Positions 24,791 to 34,312 of a stretch of DNA of 64,000 nt are shown one piece after another. The notes beneath the pieces were generated by a model. It was not told the origin of the DNA, ran no database searches, and saw only the letters and a list, made by a program, of their open reading frames with translations. Position numbers and translations under genes: made by a program. This DNA comes from Gemmobacter caeni (GTDB lineage Bacteria > Pseudomonadota > Alphaproteobacteria > Rhodobacterales > Rhodobacteraceae), in the NCBI RefSeq assembly GCF_003054195.1, contig NZ_QBKP01000007.1:124001-188000 (forward strand), in the 5' to 3' direction. Every line of letters begins with the position of its first letter. Position 1 is the stretch's first letter.

Positions 24791-25660
24791 TCATTGCGGT
24801 GCCCCCAGCGCAAAGACGCAGTGCAGCGCCCGGTTCACCGCCACCGGCAGAACAGACATATGGGTTTCACCTGCATAAGTTTCATAGCGGACAGCCAGAC
24901 CCAAAGCGGCAAGATGAGCGGCCATCTCCTGCGCGGCCGCGATGGTGCGGGTTGTCGCCTTTTCCGCCAGCCGCCTTTCGGCATCCGGTGCCGCACGCTG
25001 GAACGGCGCCAGATCATCGCCTTCCCATTCGCCCGCTGACAGAAGCACCACCAACCGTCGTCCGGCGGGATCGAACCCGTCGCGGTGCGTCAGCAGGAAG
25101 CTGTTTTCCCAGGTGATGGCCGGGCTGGCCGCGATCCAGTGGGTGAAGGCATCCGGTCGGGTGAACAGCAGCCAAAGCGCGAAAAGCCCGCCGAAGGAAT
25201 GGCCGAACAGCCCGGCGTGCGCCGGATCAAGTGCCACGCGGGTTGAAAGGAAATCGCGCAGATCCTCCAGGAGAAAGCGCGCCATCTCGGCCCCGCCGCC
25301 GGTTCTGACCTCCGGCGTATCGGGCCAGAAGGGCGGATAGCTGGCGCCGGGCGGCGGCCCCAGATCCCAGCTGCGGCGAAACGGGTCATAGGCGTCATCG
25401 GTGGGATAGCCGACCGCGATCAGCACGCCCCAGCCCAGATTGGTGCCGGTCGGATAGAAGGCTTGCGCCCGCATCGCATCGACCGCCGTGCCGATCACCG
25501 CATTGCCATCCGTCATCAAAAGCGAAGGCCAACCCTCCGCCGGAGCCTCGCCCGGAGGCACCCAAAGGAACACCCGCCGTACGACGCCGGTCACGCGGTC
25601 GGCCAGATCGAACCAGCGGGCGCCGCCGCATTGCGCCAGGCCCTCGGCCACCGGGATCAC
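24791..25660 (-). CDS. Ferri-siderophore esterase-like alpha/beta hydrolase
   Basis: A 289-residue esterase of the IroE/Fes/BesA type. The nucleophile serine is in G-L-F-G-H-S-F-G-G-L-F-A-L, the catalytic histidine in A-G-E-T-H-M-S-V, and an S-P-A-I-T-W motif follows the nucleophile. There is no clear signal peptide, so it acts in the cytoplasm. In this cluster it would hydrolyse ester bonds of the imported ferri-siderophore to free iron, implying that the product contains lactone links. Confidence 0.8.
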   Translation of the reverse strand: MIPVAEGLAQCGGARWFDLADRVTGVVRRVFLWVPPGEAPAEGWPSLLMTDGNAVIGTAVDAMRAQAFYPTGTNLGWGVLIAVGYPTDDAYDPFRRSWDLGPPPGASYPPFWPDTPEVRTGGGAEMARFLLEDLRDFLSTRVALDPAHAGLFGHSFGGLFALWLLFTRPDAFTHWIAASPAITWENSFLLTHRDGFDPAGRRLVVLLSAGEWEGDDLAPFQRAAPDAERRLAEKATTRTIAAAQEMAAHLAALGLAVRYETYAGETHMSVLPVAVNRALHCVFALGAPQ

Positions 25661-26829
25661 AGCCGCGCCTCGTCGATGGCTGCCAGCACATCGGCGACAA
25701 GCGCCCCGGTCTCCTCCAACCCTGCCGCAAAACGGATCGACCGCCCGCTGACCCCGAAGCGCCGGAAGGAATTGGCGCTGCCCGCCAGCTCCAGCGCGGC
25801 CTTAGCCGGGATGATCAGGCTTTCCGGCCCGCCCCAGCTGACGCCGATCTTCGTCAGTCGCAGCGCATTGGCAAAACGGGGGATGTCGATAGTTTCGGCC
25901 AGATCGAAGGCGAACAGCGCGCCGAACCCCGACAACCCGGCCCGCCCCGGATGGGGATGGAAAGCCGGGTGCCGCAGGGCAGTCACCTCGGGGTGGTCAG
26001 ACAGCGCCCGCCCCAGCGCAAGGCCGTTTTCCATATGCCGGGCCATGCGCAGATGCAGGCTGCGCATCCCGCGCAGGACGAGCCAGGCATCGAAAGGCGA
26101 CATCTTGCCGCCAAGGTAGTGGTAGGCTTCGTGATTGATGCGCGCGATCAGATGCTTCGGCCCGGCCACCAGCCCGGCAATCGTGTCACTGTGCCCGGCA
26201 AGGTATTTGGAGGCGGCATGGATCACGAGGTCGATCCCCGCCTCGGCCGGGCGCTGGTACAGCGGCGTGGCCCAGGAATTGTCGATGACCGAGATCACAC
26301 CTTCCGCCCGCGCGGCACGGGCGATCACGGGCAGGTCTTGCAGGGTAAAGGTCCAGCTTGTCGGGCTTTCAAGGTAGAGCAGTTTCGCGCCCGGCAGGGC
26401 GGCGATCACCGCCGCGCTGTCGCTGCCATCCACATAGGTGGTGGTGACACCGAATTTCTTCAGCACCACCTCGAACAGCCGGAACGCATCGGAATAAAGG
26501 TTTTCCACCGCGACAACCCGGTCGCCCGACTGTACGAAAGGCATCACCGCCGCCGCAATCGCGGCCATGCCCGAGGCGAAGCCTCGTGCGGCTTCGGTGC
26601 CCTCCAGCCCGGCGATCAGGCGCTCCAGCTCTGCCACGGTCGGGTTGTTGCCGCGAGTGTAGATGAACCTGTCAGAACTGCCGTCGAAAACCGCCGCCAT
26701 CTCCTCGTAGCGGTCGAAAAGAAAAGAGGAGGTCTGGAAGATCGGCACCGATGTGGCGTGATGCGGCTGGGCGGCGGCGGCAAGCAGGGCTTGGGTCAGG
26801 TCGGGTGATAGGGGCGGCAGATGGGTCAT
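25657..26829 (-). CDS. Cystathionine lyase-like PLP enzyme (Cys/Met metabolism family)
   Basis: A 390-residue protein with the cystathionine beta-lyase pattern: Y-T-R-G-N-N-P-T, F-A-S-G-M-A-A-I, D-N-S-W-A-T-P-L-Y and the PLP lysine in H-A-A-S-K-Y-L-A-G-H-S-D. These enzymes cleave C-S bonds or perform gamma-replacements on homoserine esters. The gene overlaps both neighbours by 4 bases inside the siderophore operon, so it is co-expressed with iron genes. Its role in siderophore synthesis is not obvious; a sulphur-supply or side-chain function is speculation. Confidence 0.85.
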   Translation of the reverse strand: MTHLPPLSPDLTQALLAAAAQPHHATSVPIFQTSSFLFDRYEEMAAVFDGSSDRFIYTRGNNPTVAELERLIAGLEGTEAARGFASGMAAIAAAVMPFVQSGDRVVAVENLYSDAFRLFEVVLKKFGVTTTYVDGSDSAAVIAALPGAKLLYLESPTSWTFTLQDLPVIARAARAEGVISVIDNSWATPLYQRPAEAGIDLVIHAASKYLAGHSDTIAGLVAGPKHLIARINHEAYHYLGGKMSPFDAWLVLRGMRSLHLRMARHMENGLALGRALSDHPEVTALRHPAFHPHPGRAGLSGFGALFAFDLAETIDIPRFANALRLTKIGVSWGGPESLIIPAKAALELAGSANSFRRFGVSGRSIRFAAGLEETGALVADVLAAIDEARL

Positions 26830-28160
26830 GCGGGGGCTCCGGTCAGGGGCACGCGGGTCGCGCGCCAAAGAAGAACAAGCGCCGCCAGACCGGCAAGCCC
26901 GGCAGCTAAGGAAAGCGACAATGGCAGGGCAAGGAAGCCGTGCTGCGGGACCAGCACGGCGAGCAGCGGAAGCAGAAGCCAGCCCCAGGTGGCGAGACCA
27001 AGCGCCAGCGCGGTTCCGGCGCGTTCGGTCGCTTGCAGCAAGACCTGCGCCACCGCCCGCAGCGCCATCAGCGGCAGGGCCGGCAGAAGCAGCAGCAAGG
27101 CAGGCCGCGCCAGCGCCGCCGTTTCCGGCGTGGCGGCGAAAGCCCGCAGCGCCAGATCGGGCACCAGCACCAGCAGAACCGCCGCAACGGCGGTGGCCCC
27201 CGCCGTCACCGCAGCCAGACGCCAGACCGCCCGTGCCAGCCGCCCGGTATCGCCCCGCCCGGCGGCATGGGCCAGCACGGCCTGCGCCCCCAGACAAAAC
27301 CCCTCGACCGGCAGAACCGCCAGTGTCAGCAACCGCAGCACCATACCCAACGCGGCAAGCCCCTCCACCCCGGCCTCCATCGCGGCGAGGCGATAGAGCA
27401 GCAAGGTCGCGCCGGTGGTGGCAAGCAGTGCCAGTGCCTCGGGCGCGCCGACCCGAAGGACGGGGCCGATCCGGCGCCATGCGGAAGAAGGCAGATGCAG
27501 GCGCACCGACCCGCGCCACGTGTGGAAATACCAAAGGTATACACCCAGCGTCACAAGCTGCGCGATGATCGTGGCAAGGGCCGCGCCTGCCACCCCCCAG
27601 CCCGCGCCGAAGATCAGCAACGGATCAAGCCCGAGGTTCAGGCCGAAACACAGGATCAGGCTCTGCAGGCTGAAGCGCGCGTTGCCCTCGCCAATCGCAA
27701 TGAAATCACACAGGATCTGCACTGTGCCCAGCCCGGCGGAAACCGCCATCAGCCGCAGATAGATGTCTGCCTGCGGCCTAAGGTCGGCCTCTGTCCCCAG
27801 CAGGGTCAGCAATGGCCCCCGCGCCAGAAACAGCACAACCGCCGCCAGCAGCGCCAATCCCAGACAGAGGCCCATGGCGGCAGAGGCAATTTGCCCGGCC
27901 TCCTCCTGCCGCCCTGCACCAAGGCGCCGCGCGATGGCGGTCGCGGTGCCCGCCCCCAGCCCGACACCAAGTGCCGCCGTCACCCCGGTGAGCGGCAGCA
28001 CAAGGCTCACCGCGGCCAGTGCCCCGGTGCCCAAATGGCCCAGATAGGCACCATCCACACTCTGATGAACCGCATTGATTGCAAGTCCCGCCATCGCGGG
28101 CAGGCCGCAACGCCAGAGCGTTCGGGTCAGGTCAGGGGCGCCAAGGTCTGTCGCGGTCAT
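26826..28160 (-). CDS. MATE-family efflux transporter, probable siderophore exporter
   Basis: A 444-residue protein with about twelve hydrophobic helices in two repeats, and MATE features near the N-terminus (G-L-P-A-M-A-G-L-A-I-N, then D-G-A-Y-L-G-H-L-G). It is the first gene of the leftward siderophore operon, divergent from mbtH and the NRPS. By context it probably exports the siderophore or a precursor across the inner membrane, using an ion gradient. Confidence 0.8.
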   Translation of the reverse strand: MTATDLGAPDLTRTLWRCGLPAMAGLAINAVHQSVDGAYLGHLGTGALAAVSLVLPLTGVTAALGVGLGAGTATAIARRLGAGRQEEAGQIASAAMGLCLGLALLAAVVLFLARGPLLTLLGTEADLRPQADIYLRLMAVSAGLGTVQILCDFIAIGEGNARFSLQSLILCFGLNLGLDPLLIFGAGWGVAGAALATIIAQLVTLGVYLWYFHTWRGSVRLHLPSSAWRRIGPVLRVGAPEALALLATTGATLLLYRLAAMEAGVEGLAALGMVLRLLTLAVLPVEGFCLGAQAVLAHAAGRGDTGRLARAVWRLAAVTAGATAVAAVLLVLVPDLALRAFAATPETAALARPALLLLLPALPLMALRAVAQVLLQATERAGTALALGLATWGWLLLPLLAVLVPQHGFLALPLSLSLAAGLAGLAALVLLWRATRVPLTGAPA

Positions 28161-28299
28161 CGGTCATTCACAGCTGTTTCATCGTCAGGACGGAAGAGCC
28201 GCGCGAAAATTCACCTCGCGCCGAAAATATTTGCCGCAGATGTGAATTATCCTCCCGGCCCCACGTCATTGAGGCGACCGAGATGCACGAGGGAGTAGC
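28161..28299. promoter_or_regulatory. Divergent promoter region of the siderophore genes
   Basis: This 139-bp gap separates the MATE operon from mbtH-NRPS. It has an AT-rich core near 28221-28232 and a 7-bp inverted repeat, AATTCAC at 28208-28214 and GTGAATT at 28242-28248, spaced by 27 bp. An iron-responsive regulator or the local ECF sigma factor is expected to act here. I could not match a classical Fur box. Confidence 0.4.
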
Positions 28300-28506
28300 A
28301 TGACCCGTTCTCTGACTGCCGGTGGCGACTGGCATATCGTCCGCAATGGCGAGGGCCGCCATTCCGTCTGGCCCGCCCTGCTTCCGCTGCCCGAAGGGTG
28401 GATCGCGGAGGGTGCCAAAGGGACGCGCGATGCCTGCCTCGCGCAGATCGAAACCCTCTGGGCCGATCCGCGCCCGGTTGCGCTGCGGAAGGTGATGGAC
28501 GCATGA
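28300..28506 (+). CDS. MbtH-like NRPS helper protein
   Basis: A 68-residue protein with the invariant MbtH residues: S-V-W-P-A near the middle, P-E-G-W, then C-L-A-Q-I-E-T-L-W-A-D-P-R-P. MbtH proteins bind adenylation domains and enable their activity. Its stop overlaps the NRPS start as ATGA, so the two are produced together. Confidence 0.95.
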   Translation: MTRSLTAGGDWHIVRNGEGRHSVWPALLPLPEGWIAEGAKGTRDACLAQIETLWADPRPVALRKVMDA

Positions 28507-31500
28507 ACGACCTGCATCCCACACCCGCACAGAACGGATTTGCGCTGACAGCAAAAGAGCGCCAGATCCTTGCCCATGATCAGGTGGGTGAGCTTGGCCC
28601 CTTCGCGCGGCCCGATCTGGTATTGCACTTTCCTGCCCGTTTCGGCGGAGCGACCCTGACGATGGCGGCCGAAGCGATGATTGCCGCGCATCCGGCCTTC
28701 AGCGCAGAGTTGCTGCGCCGGCCGGGCGGCGAGGTGTTGCGTCTGCAAGCCGCCCGTCCCCGCACCGAGCTGCGGCGGCACGGCCCCGCCACCGACCCGG
28801 CAGCCCGTGCCGTTGCATTGCTGGCCAACCGGCACCTTGCGCTGGACGCGGGGCCGCTGGCCACGGTCGATCTTGTTCCGGGCTTTGGCGGGACACATGC
28901 GCTGGCCATCGCCCTGCATCCGATCCTTGGCGATGCGGCGACGCTGGCCGCGATGGAGCGGACGCTGTTTGCAGCCCTTGCCGGACAAAGCCCGACACCG
29001 CTGTTGCTGGGCGCGCAGATGCCGGAAAGCGCACCCCGGGCAAAGATGCAGCGCTGGCGGGACCGGCTGGGCCAGGGCCATGCCCTCGCCCGGCTGCCGC
29101 AGCGCCATGGCGGGTCGGAAGGCAGAGTGCGGTTGCTGACCACGCACCCCCTTTCGATCCCTCTGCCCCCGGCAGAGGCAGAACATATCCTGGCCACCGG
29201 GTTTGCAGCCCTGCTGGCCCGCTACTGCGGACAGGACAGGCTACGGTTCGCACTCGGGCAGCCCTCGCCCGATCCTGCGCGGCGGGGGGAGGATCTGTTG
29301 CCACTGCTGGTCAGCTACGATCCGGGCGAAGGCTTTGCCGCTTTCAGTGACCGGATCGCGGCGGCTATCGACGAGGCGCGGGCCGACGCCCTGCCCTCGG
29401 AGCTTCTGGTACAGGACATGCTGCGCCATGCCGGGGCAGACCGGCATCCGCTGGGTGCGCTGACGCTGCATATATGGCCGGCCAATCCGCTGCCGGACGG
29501 TGTGACCCGGATCACCCGCCCCCGGCCCGCCTCACAGGGTGAATGCGTGGTTCTGGCCGAAGTGGCGGCAGACGGGCAGGTAACGCTCAGCGCAGATCAT
29601 TCAGAAGGGCTGCATGAACCGGCGCTGATCGCGCGGTTGCTTGAACACCACGACCGCCTGCTGGCTGCGGTGCTGACCGATCCGCAGCGCCCGCTGGCTC
29701 TTTTTCCCCTGCTCAGCGATACGGAACTGGCCGGTCTGTCGGCCCCTTATCCTGATGACACCCCGGCCGATCCGCGCGCCACGCATGAAATCATCGCGGC
29801 CCATGCCGCACAGACGCCCGACAAGCTGGCCATCATCTGCGGGCCGGACCGGCTGAGCCACGATGCCATGAACCGGGGGGCGAACCGGCTGGCACATCGG
29901 CTGATCACGCTGGGCGTGGGCGCCGAGGTGCCGGTGGCCATTCTCGTCGAGCGCGGCGCCGAAGCGGTGATCGCGATCCTTGCCACGCTGAAGGCTGGCG
30001 GCGCCTATATTCCGGTCGAGCCGGATCACCCCGCCAGCCGCAACCATCACATTCTGACCGATGCGGGGGTTCGCGTCGTCCTGACCCGCCGCCGTTACCG
30101 GGATCGGCTGCCTGCCGGGCTTGCGGCGCATGTGCTGTGCCTTGATGACCTGCCGCACGGGGATTTCCCTGACACCGATCCGGCAGTCACGATCCATCCC
30201 GACCAGCTTGCCTATGTGATGTACACCTCCGGCTCGACAGGCAAGCCAAAGGGGGTGGCGGTCGAACACGGGCCGCTGAGCCTGCACAACCAGACCACCG
30301 CCCGCGTCTATGAGATGAGCGCGGAGAGCCGCGAACTGCCCTTCCTGCCGTTTTCGTCCGATGGCGGGCATGAACGCTGGATGGTGCCGCTTATGATGGG
30401 CGGTTCCGTCGTGATCCCCGACGGGCCACTGTGGACGCCGGAGCAGACCCTGGCGGCGATGCGGGAACACGGCTGCAACAATGCCTCTATCCCGACCACC
30501 TATCTGCAACAGCTTGCCGAATGGGCCGAAACGACGGGAGAGGTACCACCGATGCGGCTTTATTCCTTTGGCGGCGAGGGGCTGGCCCAAAGCACCTTCG
30601 ACCTGCTGAGCCGCGCGCTGAAGGCCCGGACGCTCATCAACGGCTATGGCCCGACCGAAACCATCATGACGCCGATGGTTTGGAAGGTTGCGGCGGGCAC
30701 GCGGTTCGACGGGGCCTATGCCCCGCTGGGTCGGGCGGTAGGCGACCGCCGGGCCTATGTGCTGGACCCAGACATGATGCCCTGCCCCATCGGCGTGGTG
30801 GGCGAGATCCATCTGGGCGGCTCGGGCGTGGCGCGGGGCTATGTCGGGCGGCCCGGAACCACCGCAGACCGGTTTGTTCCCGATCCTTTCGGGCCGCGAC
30901 TTGGCGGGCCTGCGGGCGCGCGGCTTTACCGTTCCGGCGATCTGGGGCGCTGGCGTGAGGATGGCACCATCGAATTCCTTGGCCGGGTCGATCTTCAGGT
31001 AAAGCTGAATGGCTACCGGATCGAACCCGGCGAGATCGAGGCCGCGCTTCTGGCCGAGCCAGGCGTCAGCGAGGCCCTTGTGCTGCTGCGCGAGGAGGAG
31101 GGCGGGAAGCGGCTGATCGGCTATGTCGTCGCGCCCGCAACCGTAGCAGGCGAGGATCTGCTGGCCGCGCTGGAGAGCCGGTTGCCGCGCCACATGCTGC
31201 CGCAGGCGGTGGTGGTACTGGACAGGATGCCAACCAATCCGAATGCCAAGCTGGATCGGGCCGCCCTGCCTCTGCCGGGCCGGGTGCAGCGGAAAGCGGA
31301 AGGCGTGACCCCGGCGACAGACACCGAAGCCCGGATGCTGTCCGTCTGGCGGGCCGAGATCGGGCATGACGGGATCGGAGTGACCGATGATTTCTTTGCT
31401 ATGGGCGGGCGGTCTCTGGTGGCGCTGAAGGTTCTGGCCCGGCTGCGCGGGCTGTGGCCCGGTGTGGCGCTGACGGTGGCCGACCTGTTCGACGCCCCGA

Positions 31501-32378
31501 CGGTCCGCGCACTTTCTGGCCGGATAGACGCGGGAAATGCCACAGGGCGCAGCGCCATTGCCCTGCGCGCCACCGGCACCCTGCCCCGGCTGTATTGCTT
31601 CCCCGGATTGCTGGTCTCGACCCGCGAATATCAACGGCTGACCGATTACCTTGGGCCGGACCAGCCCGTCACCGGCTTCCTGTGCCATTCGCTGAACGAG
31701 CAGAAGGCGCTGAATGTTTCGGTCGAGGCGGTGGTGGCAGATTACGTTGCCCATATCCGGGCCGAGGCGCGCGGCGGCCCTTGCGCCTTTCTGGGCTGGT
31801 CGTGGGGCGGGCTTCTGGCCTGGGAGGCAGCGCGGCAGTTGCAGGACGAGATCGACCTGAGGCTGGTCGCACAGGTCGATGTCTGCGATCTGGGCACCGA
31901 CTTCGCGCCCGGCGCCGCCCCGCAGTTCGCCCCCGGCGAACGCGCGCGGCTGAAAGCCGAGCTTGACGCCTGGCTGGCCCGCACCCGGATGCGGCCGGAA
32001 TGGGACCGGCTGATCGGGCTTATGGATGCCGAATGCTTTGACCAGTTTCTGCGCTTCATCGGCAACGAGGCGGACCCCCTGCCCTTCGACGGGCCGGAAG
32101 TGTCCAGCCGCGAACATACGTTCTGGGTGCTGATCGACAATGCGCTGGTGTTTCGCAGGCACCAGCTGGCCGCGCTGGACGTGCCTGTCGCCTCGTTCAG
32201 CGCGGGGGACAGCCTCAGCCGCGGGCTCAATCTCGTGGACTGGCGGCGCCTGTCGCCGCGCGCCACAGCCTCCGAGATCGTGTCCGGCACCAATCACCTG
32301 CACATCATCGGAGACCGGCTGTTCCATGCCCGGCTGAAAGACCGACTGGCCCAGGCCTGGCAGCAGAGCGGCGGGTAA
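28503..32378 (+). CDS. Single-module siderophore NRPS (degenerate C, A, T, TE)
   Basis: A 1291-residue synthetase. Residues 1 to about 430 look like a condensation domain, but the H-H-x-x-x-D-G motif reads H-P-I-L-G-D-A near 138, without the catalytic second histidine. An adenylation domain follows (Y-T-S-G-S-T-G-K-P-K-G near 573, Y-G-P-T-E-T, Y-R-S-G-D-L-G-R-W). The carrier protein has its pantetheine serine near 970 in M-G-G-R-S-L, and the thioesterase has serine near 1100 in G-W-S-W-G-G and histidine in N-H-L-H. A lone module with thioesterase suggests iterative loading and oligomerisation or cyclisation of a hydroxamate amino acid, as in vicibactin- or enterobactin-type logic. The first specificity positions read D-G-x-x-E by eye. 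Confidence 0.9.
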   Translation: MNDLHPTPAQNGFALTAKERQILAHDQVGELGPFARPDLVLHFPARFGGATLTMAAEAMIAAHPAFSAELLRRPGGEVLRLQAARPRTELRRHGPATDPAARAVALLANRHLALDAGPLATVDLVPGFGGTHALAIALHPILGDAATLAAMERTLFAALAGQSPTPLLLGAQMPESAPRAKMQRWRDRLGQGHALARLPQRHGGSEGRVRLLTTHPLSIPLPPAEAEHILATGFAALLARYCGQDRLRFALGQPSPDPARRGEDLLPLLVSYDPGEGFAAFSDRIAAAIDEARADALPSELLVQDMLRHAGADRHPLGALTLHIWPANPLPDGVTRITRPRPASQGECVVLAEVAADGQVTLSADHSEGLHEPALIARLLEHHDRLLAAVLTDPQRPLALFPLLSDTELAGLSAPYPDDTPADPRATHEIIAAHAAQTPDKLAIICGPDRLSHDAMNRGANRLAHRLITLGVGAEVPVAILVERGAEAVIAILATLKAGGAYIPVEPDHPASRNHHILTDAGVRVVLTRRRYRDRLPAGLAAHVLCLDDLPHGDFPDTDPAVTIHPDQLAYVMYTSGSTGKPKGVAVEHGPLSLHNQTTARVYEMSAESRELPFLPFSSDGGHERWMVPLMMGGSVVIPDGPLWTPEQTLAAMREHGCNNASIPTTYLQQLAEWAETTGEVPPMRLYSFGGEGLAQSTFDLLSRALKARTLINGYGPTETIMTPMVWKVAAGTRFDGAYAPLGRAVGDRRAYVLDPDMMPCPIGVVGEIHLGGSGVARGYVGRPGTTADRFVPDPFGPRLGGPAGARLYRSGDLGRWREDGTIEFLGRVDLQVKLNGYRIEPGEIEAALLAEPGVSEALVLLREEEGGKRLIGYVVAPATVAGEDLLAALESRLPRHMLPQAVVVLDRMPTNPNAKLDRAALPLPGRVQRKAEGVTPATDTEARMLSVWRAEIGHDGIGVTDDFFAMGGRSLVALKVLARLRGLWPGVALTVADLFDAPTVRALSGRIDAGNATGRSAIALRATGTLPRLYCFPGLLVSTREYQRLTDYLGPDQPVTGFLCHSLNEQKALNVSVEAVVADYVAHIRAEARGGPCAFLGWSWGGLLAWEAARQLQDEIDLRLVAQVDVCDLGTDFAPGAAPQFAPGERARLKAELDAWLARTRMRPEWDRLIGLMDAECFDQFLRFIGNEADPLPFDGPEVSSREHTFWVLIDNALVFRRHQLAALDVPVASFSAGDSLSRGLNLVDWRRLSPRATASEIVSGTNHLHIIGDRLFHARLKDRLAQAWQQSGG

Positions 32379-32402
32379 GCCGAACCCGGAGCGGCCCTGC
32401 GG

Positions 32403-33608
32403 CTATTGGTGTCGCAGGGCCTCGATCGGGTCGAGCCGCGCCGCGGCGCGGGCCGGAAAATAGCCGAACACCATCCCGACCACCGCCGAAAACCCGAAGG
32501 CAAGGGCCACAACTCCGGGGCTGGGAGAAAACGGGATCGCCATGATCTGCGCCGCTACGAAGGCCAGCCCCAGACCGGCCAGAATACCAACAATCCCGCC
32601 CAGCACCGAAAGCACGACCGCCTCCACCAGAAACTGCATCAGCACCTGGCTGGCCTGCGCACCAACCGAAAGACGGATGCCGATTTCGCGAGTCCGTTCG
32701 GTGACGGAGACGAGCATGATGTTCATGATTCCTATTCCGCCGACCAGCAGGCTGACCGCCGCGACCGAGGACAGAAGCCCCGTCAGCACGGAATTGACGG
32801 AATTGAGCATCGAGGCCAGTTCCTTCATATCATTGACCGCGAAATTATCCTCCTGCCCCGGCGCGATATGCCGCCGGTCGCGCATCAGGGTCTGGATATC
32901 CGACATCGCACGTTCGCTGGACCGGCCCGGCGCAACCTGTACCATGACGGAGGCCACATCCTGACTGCCCAGCAAACGGCGCTGCACCGTCCGCACAGGC
33001 ATGATGACCATATCGTCCTGATCCTGCCCGAAGGAACCCGCGCCCTTGGCCACCAGCAGCCCGATCACCTCGCAGGAAATCGCCTTGATGCGGATTTTCT
33101 CGCCCGTCGGATCTGTCGCGCCGAACAGTGCGGTGCGTACCGTCTCGCCAATGATACACACATTGGCCCCGCTGCGGTCCTCGGCCGGCGTGAAGCCCCG
33201 CCCGCGCGCGATCTGCCAGCCGCCGATGTCAAGATAGGCCGAGGTCGTTCCCGTCACGCTGGTGGTACGGTTGGTATTGCCGAAAACGGCGGTCTCCGAG
33301 GTCGAGACGACGGGCGCCACTGACGACAGACTGTCGAGATCCTGAAGCGCCTGAATATCGGCCAGCCGGAAAGCGGGCGCGGTATTGCGGGCGCCCGGCC
33401 CCATCATGCGGGTGCCGGGGCGGAGGATCAGCATGTTGGTGCCAAGCGCCTCGACATTGGCCGAAACCTGCTCTGACGATCCCTGCCCCACCGTGACCAT
33501 GGCGATGACCGCCGCAACGCCGATCACGACACCCAGCACGGTCAGGAAGGACCGCAGCGCATTGCGGATGATGGCGGTCAGCGCGAGACGAATGGTTTCA
33601 AGCAGCAT
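32403..33608 (-). CDS. MacB/FtsX-type ABC exporter permease
   Basis: A 401-residue protein with one N-terminal helix, a large periplasmic domain (about 50-270), and three C-terminal helices with the FtsX pattern G-G-I-G-I-M-N-I-M-L-V-S-V-T-E-R-T-R-E-I-G-I-R. Unlike MacB itself, the ATPase is a separate protein encoded upstream with a TAATG overlap. The set is comparable to PvdT-type systems that secrete or recycle siderophores, which fits its location. The gene ends 24 bases from the convergent NRPS stop. Confidence 0.85.
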   Translation of the reverse strand: MLLETIRLALTAIIRNALRSFLTVLGVVIGVAAVIAMVTVGQGSSEQVSANVEALGTNMLILRPGTRMMGPGARNTAPAFRLADIQALQDLDSLSSVAPVVSTSETAVFGNTNRTTSVTGTTSAYLDIGGWQIARGRGFTPAEDRSGANVCIIGETVRTALFGATDPTGEKIRIKAISCEVIGLLVAKGAGSFGQDQDDMVIMPVRTVQRRLLGSQDVASVMVQVAPGRSSERAMSDIQTLMRDRRHIAPGQEDNFAVNDMKELASMLNSVNSVLTGLLSSVAAVSLLVGGIGIMNIMLVSVTERTREIGIRLSVGAQASQVLMQFLVEAVVLSVLGGIVGILAGLGLAFVAAQIMAIPFSPSPGVVALAFGFSAVVGMVFGYFPARAAARLDPIEALRHQ

Positions 33609-34312
33609 TACGTCCCCTTTGCGCGGGTCGGCACATCGCGCACTACCTTGCCATCTGTAAAAACCACCAGCCGCCCGGCATAGGCGGCCATGTCTTCCTC
33701 GTGTGTCACCATGACAATGGTCAGCCCGGCATCGCGGTTGAGCTGTTGCAGCAGCTCCATGATCTCGACGCTGCGGCGGGTATCGAGGTTGCCGGTCGGT
33801 TCATCCGCCAGCATCACCATCGGCTCGCCCGCCAGCGCACGCGCGATGGCCACGCGCTGTTGCTGGCCCCCGGACAGCTGCGCGGGGGTGTGATCTTCTC
33901 GCCCGTCCAGCCCGACACGGGCCAGTGCCTGCCGCGCGCGCGCCACCCGCTCTGCCTTGGGCTGGCCCTTGTAGATCAGCGGCAGTTCCACATTTTCCAG
34001 CGCCGTGGTGCGCGGCAGCAGATTGAAGCCCTGAAACACGAAGCCGAGGTAGTGACGGCGCAGAAGCGCGCGCTGATCCTGATCCAGCGTCGCGACCTCG
34101 ACACCGTTGAACAGGTAGTTGCCGGAACTCGGCCGGTCGAGGCAACCGATGATGTTCATCGCGGTCGACTTGCCGGACCCGGACGGCCCCATGATGGCGA
34201 CGAACTCGCCGCGGCTGATGGTCAGGTCCACCCCGTCCAGCGCCCGCACCAGCGCCTCGCCGCTCCCATAGAGACGGGTAATGCCGCGCAATTCGATCAG
34301 CGGCGCGGTCAT
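33608..34312 (-). CDS. ATPase of the MacAB-type exporter
   Basis: A 234-residue LolD/MacB-type ATPase with Walker [10 protein letters not shown], signature L-S-G-G-Q-Q-Q-R and Walker [12 protein letters not shown]. It overlaps the membrane-fusion gene upstream by 4 bases (ATGA) and the permease gene downstream by 1 base. It powers the mechanotransmission-type exporter encoded by the three genes. Confidence 0.9.
   Translation of the reverse strand: MTAPLIELRGITRLYGSGEALVRALDGVDLTISRGEFVAIMGPSGSGKSTAMNIIGCLDRPSSGNYLFNGVEVATLDQDQRALLRRHYLGFVFQGFNLLPRTTALENVELPLIYKGQPKAERVARARQALARVGLDGREDHTPAQLSGGQQQRVAIARALAGEPMVMLADEPTGNLDTRRSVEIMELLQQLNRDAGLTIVMVTHEEDMAAYAGRLVVFTDGKVVRDVPTRAKGT

Noticed and set aside
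29601-32327. A 908-codon open frame on the minus strand
   Set aside because: It is antisense to the NRPS, and the plus-strand protein shows continuous NRPS domains. The frame is open because of GC-rich codon bias.
32393-32421. A 9-bp inverted repeat between the NRPS and macB ends as a terminator
   Set aside because: Most of it lies inside the macB 3' coding end and neither side has a T tract; it may be chance in GC-rich sequence.
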